A stretch of DNA of 64,000 bases. It comes from Peribacillus simplex. GTDB taxonomy: Bacteria; Bacillota; Bacilli; Bacillales; DSM-1321. This document shows positions 24,120 to 32,835 of this stretch, in pieces (within the stretch, counting starts at the first letter, position 1; every line of letters starts with the position of its first letter). Made by a program: the position numbers and the translations under genes. The DNA lies in assembly GCF_030123325.1 (NCBI RefSeq), contig NZ_CP126106.1, positions 2,880,001-2,944,000 on the forward strand, given 5' to 3'. The notes under the pieces are model-generated. The model saw only the letters and a list, made by a program, of their open reading frames with translations. It was not told the origin of the DNA and ran no database searches.

Positions 24120-24156
24120 GAAAGAAAAGCAGCCAAAATTGGCTGCTTTTCTTATG
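24120..24156 (-). terminator. Terminator after MFS gene
   Basis: Perfect 15-bp stem AAGAAAAGCAGCCAA (24122-24136) / TTGGCTGCTTTTCTT (24139-24153) with a very short loop; symmetrical, but the gene reading into it is the MFS gene on the minus strand. Confidence 0.8.
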
Positions 24157-24194
24157 GATATGCTGTATTTAGGTGTTGGCAAACTGCAAGATAA

Positions 24195-25448
24195 TTACGA
24201 TTGAATTTCCAGGGATTTGGTTTCGGCCTTTTGATTGTACAATGGCAAAATGAAAAACATCCCCAGAATAAAAAAGAAAGCGGCTGTTTCAAATATGGCG
24301 ACGAGTGAAAATTGCTCTTTCAGTACACCTGCTGCACTCATGGTCAACACCATCGATCCAGTGAATAGCGGGCTTAAGATTCCATTGACCCTTCCGATGA
24401 ACTCGCCTTCGGTCCTCTGTAAAATCAAAGTATTGATCCCGATTTGAATACAAGGCAGCATTAGCCCATTAAAGAACTCGGCTGTAAGTGTAATCCAAAG
24501 ATTTGTTGAAAGCCCCATTACCGCTAATCCAATGGCATTCACAAGCATTCCGAAAGCTAATAATCTTTGAGGTGCCACTTTTTTAGCAAAAATCATCACA
24601 CCGGCACCACCTAAAATCATGCCAAACCCATTCACCATAAATAACCATTGCAGATTTTCCTTAGGCAGTTCCAGTTGTTCCGTAACAAGGAATATAGAGA
24701 GCGGCTGAATGAAACCCAGTCCGAGCCCGGCTGCCAGAAAACATAAACCAAGTAAGCTTAGTTCCTTTTTTCGCAACACATACCTCACTCCGCTTTTCAT
24801 TTCCTGCCATATCGTTGTTTTTGCGGTCTCTTCATTCAGTTTACGATCTTTTGGAAGAAAGGCGAGTGCACCAGCTGAAAGTAAAAACGCCAGGCCAGTA
24901 ATCGCAATCGAAATGTTTATCCCGAATGATTGGAAGGCGAATGTACCGAGAATCGGACCTAAAACCATAAATACTGCAAAGACGGTCTGATAAACAGACA
25001 TCCCTGTCTGAATTTGGCTTTCTGGCAAATGCATCTTAAAAAGCTTCATGCCTGATGGCTGAGAAAACTGAGAAAGTATCGCCGAAATCAAAGTTGCGAA
25101 GAATACCATTTTCCAACTGCCGAAGATAAGCGAGATAAGCACAGCAAATACGGATAGTGCACTTAATATATCACACCAAACCATCGTTTTTTTCGGACTC
25201 CAGCGGTCAGCAAACGTCCCTCCAATAAATGAAAAAATAAAAATGGGTGCGAATTCCGCTACTGATATCATGGAAATGGCAAAGGCATCTCCATTTGTCT
25301 TTTCCATGACGAATAACAAAACGGCAAAATTCCGTACCCATATCCCTATTTGTAAAAACAAGCCTGATAAGATAATGGCCCGGAATACTCGATTTGTAAA
25401 AATGTTAGGTTCCTTATTAATTAACGTTTCAGATGTGTTATTCGCCAA
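24195..25448 (-). CDS. MFS exporter (EntS/MefA-like type)
   Basis: A 417-aa protein with about 12 membrane helices: GLFLQIGIWVRNFAVLLFV, then MISVAEFAPIFIFSFIGG followed by TFADRWSPKKTM (the MFS loop 2-3), and a second half beginning ELSLLGLCFLAAGLGLGF. The sequence resembles the exporter branch with macrolide and siderophore efflux members, but the substrate cannot be read. The TTG at 25448 is eight bases after AGGAGG and is preferred to the unsupported start at 25505. Confidence 0.8.
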   Translation of the reverse strand: MANNTSETLINKEPNIFTNRVFRAIILSGLFLQIGIWVRNFAVLLFVMEKTNGDAFAISMISVAEFAPIFIFSFIGGTFADRWSPKKTMVWCDILSALSVFAVLISLIFGSWKMVFFATLISAILSQFSQPSGMKLFKMHLPESQIQTGMSVYQTVFAVFMVLGPILGTFAFQSFGINISIAITGLAFLLSAGALAFLPKDRKLNEETAKTTIWQEMKSGVRYVLRKKELSLLGLCFLAAGLGLGFIQPLSIFLVTEQLELPKENLQWLFMVNGFGMILGGAGVMIFAKKVAPQRLLAFGMLVNAIGLAVMGLSTNLWITLTAEFFNGLMLPCIQIGINTLILQRTEGEFIGRVNGILSPLFTGSMVLTMSAAGVLKEQFSLVAIFETAAFFFILGMFFILPLYNQKAETKSLEIQS

Positions 25449-25899
25449 TATAAAAACCTCCTGTGAAATATCTGGACAGGAGGCAGTACAATACAAATTC
25501 AACAAGGAAAAATATCCCTAATCTAAGGAACACAATGATCTTTGTTTGTATTTTAATGTACAGACTAATCCTATCCAGAAAAAAAGTTCGTTTTAAGCAC
25601 GCATTTTTTCTTAAAAAATAGGATTAAATGATCATTGTTTAAAGGTCACCCTTCCATTTTATGTTATTTTCATAATAATTTATTTAATCTGATAAATCAA
25701 GGGCAAATTAATAAAACTTTTTTTGATGGGTTTGTTCTATTTTCTTGTATAAAAAAAGGACTTCCTTTAAAAGAAAGTCCTTTAATATCCTTAGGCTTCA
25801 AAGGACTTTCACTAATAAAGCTTCTGCCCTTTGTTACCTTATCCATCATTTTTTCATGACCTTTTCCTGGATTATCTCAAGCGAATGTGTTTCTTCTTT
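25449..25899. other. Intergenic spacer with one terminator
   Basis: No gene; the terminator at 25751-25785 belongs to the MscS-family gene. Frames in this stretch are short and without ribosome binding sites. Confidence 0.6.
25751..25785 (-). terminator. Terminator of the MscS-family gene
   Basis: AAAGGACTT (25755-25763) / AAGTCCTTT (25775-25783) continues inward as CCTTT/AGAAAG; on the minus strand it runs into seven T's. Confidence 0.75.
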
Positions 25900-26781
25900 T
25901 CAGTTCTCCAATAAACGTTCTTGATTAGGATTGCCCTGAACAAGCAAATGGGAAGATGGCATTAGAATTTGATTCTCATGTAAAGCAGTCATCATTTCAA
26001 ACCTCACGCTTCTCGATGTTTCAAAGTAATCATCAGGTTTCACAAGTCCCACTATGCATAGTTCATATCCAACATATTTAAGATTCGGATTTAAATCCGT
26101 AATGCCAATGTACCTAAAATCCTCTTCAGGTGTATCATCTTCTAGTCTTAGAAGGCTTTCACCATACTTCTCATTACAGATAATACATATATTCTCCAAC
26201 AGCCGCTTTACCCTTTCGGGATTTTCTTGATAACTTACTGTGATGCGTTCAATGATTCGCATTCTTCCTTTATTAAAATTTTGAATCGTCCTGATTTCAC
26301 TGTGTGGGATGGTCAGCAATTTTCCTGACCATTCCCTGATCTGCATGAACCGGATACCGATTTCCTCAATCGTCCCGGAACTTGTCCCATTAAAGGTCAC
26401 AAAATTCCCTACCCGGAATTCGTTATCTGAAAGCCTTACGAATCCCAATAAGATATCCTTAAGCATTTGCTGAGCCGCAAATCCGATCACGACCCCTACA
26501 ATCCCAGCTCCAGCCATGATTCCTTTTATGTCTATAAACTGTCCAATCAGATAAATGAGGAAAAGTCCTGCAAGGCCGTACCTAAGAGCAGAACGAGTAA
26601 CCCCCTGTATCGTTCTTTCGACTTCTTCCACAAAAAAATCAGATCTCTTAAAGAACCATTCAACCATTTTATTCAAAATATAATAAACGGCCAATAACAG
26701 TAAAGCTAATATAAAAAGCCTCAATACTAAAAATTCTTCCAAATAATCCATAGCCTGTTCTGTAAATTTCAAGACATTCAT
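25900..26781 (-). CDS. Small-conductance mechanosensitive channel (MscS family)
   Basis: A 293-aa membrane channel. Two N-terminal helices (LRLFILALLLLAVYYIL and YGLAGLFLIYLIGQFI) precede the pore helix GAGIVGVVIGFAAQQMLKD and the beta domain FRVGNFVTFNGTSSGTIEEI, IPHSEIRTIQNFNKG. It opens under membrane tension after osmotic downshock. Similar in size to YkuT of B. subtilis. ATG at 26781 behind GGAGGTG. Confidence 0.92.
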   Translation of the reverse strand: MNVLKFTEQAMDYLEEFLVLRLFILALLLLAVYYILNKMVEWFFKRSDFFVEEVERTIQGVTRSALRYGLAGLFLIYLIGQFIDIKGIMAGAGIVGVVIGFAAQQMLKDILLGFVRLSDNEFRVGNFVTFNGTSSGTIEEIGIRFMQIREWSGKLLTIPHSEIRTIQNFNKGRMRIIERITVSYQENPERVKRLLENICIICNEKYGESLLRLEDDTPEEDFRYIGITDLNPNLKYVGYELCIVGLVKPDDYFETSRSVRFEMMTALHENQILMPSSHLLVQGNPNQERLLEN

Positions 26782-26801
26782 GTTTCCACCTCCATTCCAC
26801 T

Positions 26802-27194
26802 TTATTCAGAATCGATTAAAATCCAGTCATCATCCTTGCCTATTATCCCTTTATCAAGGATAAGTCTCGTTTTAAGGCGATAGGAAACCCCCCGCTTATA
26901 AGGCTCCTTTAATATAGGCAGACAAAAGTTAAAAGGAATTTCATTGCTTTCCCCTGAATTAATCTCTCTTGAAGACAAAATGGTGCTCGTTTTAAGGATT
27001 TCTTCCATTCCCGTAGAATGAGTATCCATGATCAAATCACATTCAATCCTTCTTATTCTTTGCGCAAGGGTACCACCCTTAATCAAGAAATATCCATTTA
27101 TGCATTCACCAGATTTATACGTATTTTTCGGAAGGATTAAATCTATTTGTGCAGAACCTATCCCTAAAAGTAACAAAGATTTTCTAAGTATCAA
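26802..27194 (-). CDS. Short Spo0M-like arrestin-fold protein
   Basis: A 130-aa protein matching the N-terminal half of Spo0M (LLLGIGSAQIDLILPKNTYK then SGECINGYFLIKGGTLAQRI, RRIECDLI). Full-length Spo0M is about 258 aa, so this is a half-length form; the end is clean with a stop and no downstream continuation in other frames that I could see. Spo0M influences sporulation and cell morphology. The TTG at 27194 follows TGGAGTG; the frame from 27251 has no site. It lies 20 bp upstream of the MscS gene, so they may be co-transcribed. Confidence 0.68.
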   Translation of the reverse strand: MILRKSLLLLGIGSAQIDLILPKNTYKSGECINGYFLIKGGTLAQRIRRIECDLIMDTHSTGMEEILKTSTILSSREINSGESNEIPFNFCLPILKEPYKRGVSYRLKTRLILDKGIIGKDDDWILIDSE

Positions 27195-27848
27195 AGAATA
27201 CACTCCATTTATATTTATTTGTTTTTCTATTAAACCCACATGTTTATACATTTCCTTATGAACTGCATGATCCGGACTACAAAAAAACCTTTACCATTTT
27301 GGTAAAGGTTTTCTAAAAATAAATAGACCTTTACCAATAGGTAAGGTCTGGCTAACAACAATATGCTGCCAACAACACCGAGAGCAAAGAGCTCCGTAAT
27401 GACGACATTGTTGTAAAAGCTACTCCCCTTTGGAGAATGTATTAAAGTATATAATTTATAATACGGTAGGATTGGAAAGTTTGTCAAACCTTTATATTTT
27501 ATTATTTTCAAGTCCCTCCCGGAAAATTCGGGTTTTTTGTACATATCTTGATATTAATGAAAATATAATGAATTAACTTGTCCCTTTATTGCAAAAGTAT
27601 TAACTTCTGGGTTTTAAATAGACCAGTTGGTGGAATAAGTATGTAACAGCCAAGTCCTTACAAATGGATGAACGCTCCTTTCAAAAAGAATAAAGTGAAC
27701 AAACTATGTATATATAAAATTTTATTTAAAAATTATCAAAATTTCTCTTTTACTTACGCCAATCATGTTGTAATATAAATGTAACAATTGTAATATTAAT
27801 TAAACTTTCGTTACATAAGTATCCTATTAGGGATTGGGGAGATAAAAT
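27195..27848. other. Intergenic region upstream of iseA
   Basis: Two nearby inverted repeats share CCTTTACC/GGTAAAGG arms: AACCTTTACC...GGTAAAGGTT (about 27288-27311) and GACCTTTACC...GGTAAGGTC (about 27327-27349). The first ends in T's on the minus strand and acts as a terminator. A hydrophobic minus-strand frame (27230-27544) runs through both and I do not call it a gene. The right end carries the iseA promoter. Confidence 0.5.
27768..27796 (+). promoter_or_regulatory. iseA promoter overlapped by a WalR box
   Basis: The WalR consensus TGTWAH-N5-TGTWAH is matched fully by TGTAAT-ATAAA-TGTAAC (27769-27785). It overlaps a promoter TTGTAA (27768-27773), 17 bp, TAATAT (27791-27796). Overlap with the -35 and spacer fits repression by WalR, which is the known control of iseA (yoeB) in B. 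subtilis. Confidence 0.75.
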
Positions 27849-28382
27849 ATGAAAAAATTTTCAGGTATGCTATTATCCATTATCATTTTATTTTTCACAT
27901 TAAGCGGTCAGGTTACCGCAAAAACGACATCACAGAATTTGTCTGATGCAAATGCATTAAAGATAGCCGATAATGCCAGCAAACATTTTTGGAATGCTTT
28001 ACATGGGTATAAAACCCGTTCATGTTCACAAAAAACTTTCAATTATAAAGGGACAGCGTATTCATACCTTTGCCAAGAGTTTAATACAAAAGATAAGTTG
28101 ACTACCTACTTAGCAGAGACATTTACTAATAATGCTGTTGAAAAAGGGCTGAACAAATATAGTTACATTACCCATAAAGGGAAATTAGCACGTCCTATCG
28201 GAGACGGCGACAGCATGTTAGAGTGGAGAAAAGCAAAAATTAAACTGGTCTATCAAAAAACTAACGTTAGATCCTACAATTTAACTGTACCTACTGTCGA
28301 CGGTGACTCAGTAAAAAGAACAGTTACCTTTTATAAGTCCGGATCCACTTGGAAAGTTAATCAGTTCGATGCAGTTCAATAA
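27849..28382 (+). CDS. iseA: Secreted inhibitor of cell-wall DL-endopeptidases
   Basis: A 177-aa secreted protein with a signal peptide (MKKF, then hydrophobic to GQVTAK). The mature part has the IseA pattern: NALHGYKTRSC, YSYLCQEFNTKDKLTTYLAE and RKAKIKLVYQKTNVRSYNL. IseA (YoeB) binds and blocks LytE/LytF-type autolysins at the wall. Two cysteines (in TRSC and YLC) may form a disulfide. ATG behind GGGGAG. It has a WalR box upstream and its own terminator downstream, as expected for the family. Confidence 0.85.
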   Translation: MKKFSGMLLSIIILFFTLSGQVTAKTTSQNLSDANALKIADNASKHFWNALHGYKTRSCSQKTFNYKGTAYSYLCQEFNTKDKLTTYLAETFTNNAVEKGLNKYSYITHKGKLARPIGDGDSMLEWRKAKIKLVYQKTNVRSYNLTVPTVDGDSVKRTVTFYKSGSTWKVNQFDAVQ

Positions 28383-28400
28383 AAAAATGGTTTAAATGTA

Positions 28401-28456
28401 ACGCCTCATATGCTGTATAGTTAGTTAAAAACTATATTTCATATGAGGTGTTTTTC
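28401..28456 (+). terminator. iseA terminator
   Basis: CGCCTCATATG (28402-28412) pairs with CATATGAGGTG (28440-28450) and the interior TATAGTT/AACTATA extends the stem; five T's follow. Confidence 0.75.
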
Positions 28457-28532
28457 TGTTTTCCGTTGAAATTCGAGAAATAATCTTACAGACTTGTAAC
28501 ACCTCATTTTTCACTTCAGGGAACTTTTAATC

Positions 28533-28556
28533 AAAAAAACACAGCTAGATGCTGTG
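28533..28556 (-). terminator. Terminator of the padR operon
   Basis: CACAGC (28540-28545) / GCTGTG (28551-28556), five-base loop, followed on the minus strand by seven T's, directly behind the stop codon of the membrane gene. Confidence 0.75.
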
Positions 28557-28558
28557 CC

Positions 28559-29548
28559 TTAACGGATTTTTGCCTTACGGAAGCCTTGATAGGAATCGTA
28601 GGCGGCAAAAAAGATGGAGATGAGTATGAGCCCCCAGTAAATCGAGGTTTTCCATTCATCGATTGAAAATAGTGTTTTTTGGTAAGTAATGAATTCAGGG
28701 TTCAATAAATCAGGATTACTGATGATGATGATGAAAGTCAGAGTGGATAACAGCTGGTATATGGCATGAATTAAGGCTAGTTTCAGGGTCCATCGTCTTA
28801 AAAATAATTTATAAATCGCCAAGAGCACCCCGATGATGACGACGCATGATACCAGCAGCCAATAGGAGTTCAATACTTCTTGATTGAAAGAAGGTGTCAC
28901 GAAAATGAGACTGCCATTTCTTTTTTCATAGACTCCTAAGAGGTTTACTGCATTGAAATAAAGGGCCGCGAAGACAGAAAGACCTAACAAACTCGCAAAA
29001 ATTTCGATCATAGGAACCGCTTTTTTCTTTGAAATGTTCGGAATATCTTTTAGGTTTTCCGGTGTCCATGGTTTCAAGTCTTTTGTTAAAGGCGACTGGT
29101 CTTTTGAAGGATCCACGCGTTCTAAAATGGCAAATGAAATCGTTAACCAGAAAAACACTTGGATACCTGTACTGATCATACCCGAAATCCCTTTCCCGAT
29201 TATTATTAAAATTGCGTCAACAACCGTATTACCCATATCCCGAAAAGGATTATCCCCTACTAATCCGATCAGCGAAATGACTGCAGCGATTGGTAAAATC
29301 ATTTTCAACAGACAGATGTAAACATCAAAATAACGCGGTCCAATCAGATGCATAGGCCGATCGCGATAACGACTTGCAAGTGTAACCGGATCTCCTAATT
29401 TTAAAAGGACGGCTTTCACGTCTTGCTCCGTATGATCCACCGGAAGCATATCTTCGATTGTAGATTGAAGTTCAAGCGCAATATCCTCCCGGCTTTTTTC
29501 TGGCAGCGTGCGGGTCACTTCCTGAATATAAAGTTCAATCAGCTCCAT
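28559..29548 (-). CDS. HAAS-domain multipass membrane protein
   Basis: A 329-aa protein. The N-terminal 65 residues form the helical HAAS signalling domain (YIQEVTRTLPEKSREDIALE, then LKLGDPVTLASRYRDRP), usually found in proteins paired with PadR regulators. About six to seven membrane helices follow. Its start overlaps the padR stop by 14 bp, so the two are translationally coupled. The physiological signal is unknown. Confidence 0.8.
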   Translation of the reverse strand: MELIELYIQEVTRTLPEKSREDIALELQSTIEDMLPVDHTEQDVKAVLLKLGDPVTLASRYRDRPMHLIGPRYFDVYICLLKMILPIAAVISLIGLVGDNPFRDMGNTVVDAILIIIGKGISGMISTGIQVFFWLTISFAILERVDPSKDQSPLTKDLKPWTPENLKDIPNISKKKAVPMIEIFASLLGLSVFAALYFNAVNLLGVYEKRNGSLIFVTPSFNQEVLNSYWLLVSCVVIIGVLLAIYKLFLRRWTLKLALIHAIYQLLSTLTFIIIISNPDLLNPEFITYQKTLFSIDEWKTSIYWGLILISIFFAAYDSYQGFRKAKIR

Positions 29549-29882
29549 CTTCTCCCTCTCCTTTTAATAATATATAAAGCTCTTGAGAAGTTTTTTCCCA
29601 TTCTTCCTTTAACTGAGTGAATATTTCTCCCCCATAATCGCTTAAAGCATAGTACTTGCGCGGTCTACTTTCAGAAGTATTCCAGCTGCTGGTGACCAAT
29701 TCTTGTTTTTCCAGGCGGCGAAGCAAAGGATATAAAGTACTTTGATCAATGGTAATTCCCGACTTCTCTAAACGCTGGACAAGCGAGTACCCATACTGAG
29801 GGGTTTTGAGCTGACTTAGAACAGCTAACGTCAAAGTGCCTCTGCGCAGCTCAGTGGTTAATGAATTCAGTAAATTGCTCAT
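29535..29882 (-). CDS. PadR-family transcriptional regulator
   Basis: A 115-aa winged-helix protein: ELRRGTLTLAVLSQLKTPQY, GYSLVQRLEKSGI, STLYPLLRRLEKQELV, SRPRKYYALSDYG. Short PadR type without a long C-terminal domain. ATG behind AGAGGTGATTGG. Upstream on the minus strand CATAGTATA occurs twice (near 29897-29905 and 29926-29934) and may be the operator. Confidence 0.9.
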   Translation of the reverse strand: MSNLLNSLTTELRRGTLTLAVLSQLKTPQYGYSLVQRLEKSGITIDQSTLYPLLRRLEKQELVTSSWNTSESRPRKYYALSDYGGEIFTQLKEEWEKTSQELYILLKGEGEDGAD

Positions 29883-29995
29883 CCAATCACCTCTTCTCTA
29901 TACTATGTGACGTACACCATACCTTATACTATGCATCATACACTATTTTAGTTCTTACAACACCATAAAAATGAAAATATATTTTATTTAAAGCA

Positions 29996-30026
29996 AAAAA
30001 AAAGAAGCGTTTCACGCCTCTCCGTT
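29996..30026 (-). terminator. Terminator after the FAH-family gene
   Basis: On the minus strand AGAGGCG...CGCTTCT forms a short stem followed by a run of more than eight T's. It lies about 130 bp after the FAH-family stop codon. Confidence 0.6.
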
Positions 30027-30153
30027 TTGCTTTATTAATATCACACAAGAATGACCCATAATATCATCGTCCAAATAATTGGACCGCTCCTTGTATTAAG
30101 GTTGCCATTTTTTTAGTTTTCTAGGCATCCGTCACTTTCAAATTCTGGAAATC

Positions 30154-30951
30154 TCACTGAACCTCATTACATAATTGACCGATGTTCTCGACTTCAACTA
30201 TGACCTCATCCCCCGACTTGATCGGGCAGCTGCCAGATGGTGAACCCGTGGCCAAAATGTCACCGGGCTCCAGTGTCATTACTTGTGAAAGCCAGCTGAT
30301 TAGAAACGGAATGCTCAGAGACATTTCATTGGTATTTCCGTCTTGGACAACGCGGCCGTTTAAAGTGGTCACAATCCGCAAATTAGTCGGATCTACCCCG
30401 GTAACGATGCACGGTCCCAAAGGTCCGAATGTATCAAATCCTTTGCCCCGCGTAAACTGTGGGTCTTTTTTTGTAAGATCTCTTGCAGTGACGTCATTGA
30501 ATATCGTGCAACCGAACACATAATCAAGCGCATCTTCTTCTTTGATGTTTTTTCCGCGCTTTCCAATCACCAAGGCTACTTCCCCTTCAAGTTCCACTTG
30601 GTTGGATAGCTCGTTTGGAGGAAGGATAATTTTCTCCTTGTCTGCAATAAGCGAAGATAATGGCTTCAAGAAGAGAAATGGTTCTACAAGGTTCGCCTCT
30701 CCCCCTGTTTCCTTTGCATGACCTGCATATGTCCAGCCGAAATTAACAACTTTCGAAGGTTTTACAGGTTCCAGAATTTTCACGTCACTATATTTCAGCT
30801 CTACCCCGTCATACTTTATTTCCTTGTTGACAAGTTCAGCAAAACTGCTGGACAGTTGTAATATCATCTCATCCTCAACAATACCGTAATGTATCTTGCC
30901 CTGTTGATTCTGATAGCGAACTATTTTTTGTGTTTTTTGTAACACATGCAT
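30154..30951 (-). CDS. Fumarylacetoacetate hydrolase (FAH) family protein
   Basis: A 265-aa FAH-fold enzyme: VVNFGWTYAGHAKE, metal-binding glutamates in ELEGEVALVIGK, Asp in FNDVTARDL, RGKGFDTFGPLGPCIV, and the C-terminal LEPGDILATGSPSG. The family hydrolyses or decarboxylates beta-diketo acids such as acylpyruvates or catechol-pathway intermediates; the substrate is not determined by sequence. I start at the ATG at 30951, ten bases after AAAGGAG; an upstream extension to 31059 has no site. Confidence 0.88.
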   Translation of the reverse strand: MHVLQKTQKIVRYQNQQGKIHYGIVEDEMILQLSSSFAELVNKEIKYDGVELKYSDVKILEPVKPSKVVNFGWTYAGHAKETGGEANLVEPFLFLKPLSSLIADKEKIILPPNELSNQVELEGEVALVIGKRGKNIKEEDALDYVFGCTIFNDVTARDLTKKDPQFTRGKGFDTFGPLGPCIVTGVDPTNLRIVTTLNGRVVQDGNTNEMSLSIPFLISWLSQVMTLEPGDILATGSPSGSCPIKSGDEVIVEVENIGQLCNEVQ

Positions 30952-31248
30952 GATGAATAAACTCCTTTGATAAGTAAGGTATACTGAATTTAGAAAATTT
31001 AATAGCCGGGTCTCCACCGAAGATTCCAACTCTATAACAGATAGCTCAACAATGTGCAAAGAAAGTGCAGCCCTGGTGGTAGATTATTTTATTCGATGAA
31101 GTACTAAAAGGACTTTATTCGATTTCATAGAACAGTTCAATAATGAGCAATGAAATGTAGTTGAAGCACTGACACTTACTTTAAAACAATAAGTCAGACG
31201 AAATGTATGCGGTGGATCGGTCATATGTCTAAAAATTTTTTTATATGT

Positions 31249-32682
31249 TTATATGGTCTTTTTTTTAATATAAGTGTCAGCATCTTGAGAGTGCTCCCAA
31301 CATTCAAGATTTTCAAGCCCTTTAATGCTGTCTTTATAAAAAACAGGATCTTGACCAGCTTTTTTCTGTTTCATATAATCACTTAATGCTGCAAAAGCTA
31401 CTTTTGATAATAAGAAAACAGCAATTAAGTTTACGATAACCATCAAGCCCATAAATAAATCTGCTAAATCCCATACAAGCTCGACCTTTGCAATCGAACC
31501 GAATACAATCATTGCGAACGCGCCTATTCGATAAAGAATCAACCATACTTTACTTGAGTGTAAAAATCGAATATTTGTTTCCCCATAATAATAGTTACCA
31601 ATTAGCGAACCGAATGCAAATAGGAAAACAAAGATCGCAAGACAACCTGATGCCCAGGAACCGATGTGTTCACTTAATGAAGTTTGTGTAAGTGCAATGC
31701 CAGTTAGCCCTGGTTGTTTATAAGCATCCGAAAGTAAAATAATAAATGCTGTGCTTGTACAGATAATCAGTGTATCCGTCAATACGCCAAATGCCTGAAT
31801 CAGTCCTTGTTTCACCGGATGACTTGTTTTTGCAGTTGCGGCAACGTTTGGCGCACTCCCCATACCAGCTTCATTCGAGAATAAACCACGTTTAACCCCA
31901 TTCATGAACGCAGCGCCGATTGAACCGCCTGCAAGTTGTTCAAAGCCGAACGCGTTATTAATAATAAGAGAAAGAATTTCCGGCATTTTGGTAATGTTCA
32001 TTGCTACGACAAATAATGCCATTCCAAGGTATAACACACCAAGAACCATAACCTTGTATTCAGAAATTTTTGCAATACGTTTTACACCGCCAAAGATAAT
32101 CGCAGCGAAAGCAAGTGTCATGAGAATCCCTACAGTTAAACGATCTGCACCAAATGAGTTCTCAAAAGCAATTGTAACGGTATTTGATTGTACAGAATTG
32201 AATACAAGACCGAAAGAAAGCGTAATTAAAATGGAGAATAATACTCCCATCCAACGTTTGTTCAATCCTTTTTCCATATAATAGGATGGACCACCTCGGA
32301 AACCAGTTTTATCTTTTACTTTATATACTTGTGCTAACGTACTTTCAATAAAGCTGGTTGCCGAGCTAATAATTGCAATAATCCACATCCAGAAAATCGC
32401 TCCAGGACCGCCTAATGCAATCGCAATCGCAATTCCTGTGATATTGCCTGTTCCAACTCGAGCGGCCATACCGATACAGAACGCTTGAAAGGGAGAAACG
32501 CTGTCTTTAGAACCCTTTCTTCCTTCCATTAATACACGGACCATTTCCTTTAACATTCTAACCTGTACAAATTTCAATTTAAATGTGAAATAAATCCCAC
32601 AAGAAACAAGCATAATAATTAATAATTTTGACCAAAGGAAATCATTCGTTACGCCAATTACATCATGTAATAATTGTTGCAT
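31249..32682 (-). CDS. Sodium/amino-acid symporter (AGCS family)
   Basis: A 477-aa, about 11-helix carrier of the alanine-or-glycine:cation symporter family: GMAARVGTGNITGIAIAIAL (family signature), GFRGGPSYYMEKGL, NGVKRGLFSNEAGMGSAPN and VFLFAFGSLIGNYYYGE. It imports alanine, glycine or glutamine with Na+. The adjacent asparaginase gene in the same direction suggests a joint role in amino-acid use. ATG behind AGAGGTG. Confidence 0.92.
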   Translation of the reverse strand: MQQLLHDVIGVTNDFLWSKLLIIMLVSCGIYFTFKLKFVQVRMLKEMVRVLMEGRKGSKDSVSPFQAFCIGMAARVGTGNITGIAIAIALGGPGAIFWMWIIAIISSATSFIESTLAQVYKVKDKTGFRGGPSYYMEKGLNKRWMGVLFSILITLSFGLVFNSVQSNTVTIAFENSFGADRLTVGILMTLAFAAIIFGGVKRIAKISEYKVMVLGVLYLGMALFVVAMNITKMPEILSLIINNAFGFEQLAGGSIGAAFMNGVKRGLFSNEAGMGSAPNVAATAKTSHPVKQGLIQAFGVLTDTLIICTSTAFIILLSDAYKQPGLTGIALTQTSLSEHIGSWASGCLAIFVFLFAFGSLIGNYYYGETNIRFLHSSKVWLILYRIGAFAMIVFGSIAKVELVWDLADLFMGLMVIVNLIAVFLLSKVAFAALSDYMKQKKAGQDPVFYKDSIKGLENLECWEHSQDADTYIKKKTI

Positions 32683-32740
32683 TTAAACACCTCTTATTAA
32701 AATTTACTAGCTTAGAAGATACATATGGTTTTTTCTCTGT

Positions 32741-32773
32741 AAAAAAAGATCAACTTCATCAACTGATGAAGTT
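32741..32773 (-). terminator. ansA terminator
   Basis: Perfect 10-bp stem AACTTCATCA (32752-32761) / TGATGAAGTT (32764-32773), with a T-run on the minus strand (32741-32747). It lies between ansA and the symporter gene, so the two are mostly separate transcription units. Confidence 0.75.
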
Positions 32774-32835
32774 TGTCCAAAATCAGGAGTTTATAGCCCC
32801 CAAATATTTGTGTTAATAGACTAATTAGCGGTATT

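Noticed and set aside
27230..27544. Hydrophobic 104-codon minus-strand frame, considered as a type I toxin or small membrane protein
   Set aside because: It runs through two inverted repeats, one of which is a terminator, has no ribosome binding site and resembles no toxin family I know.
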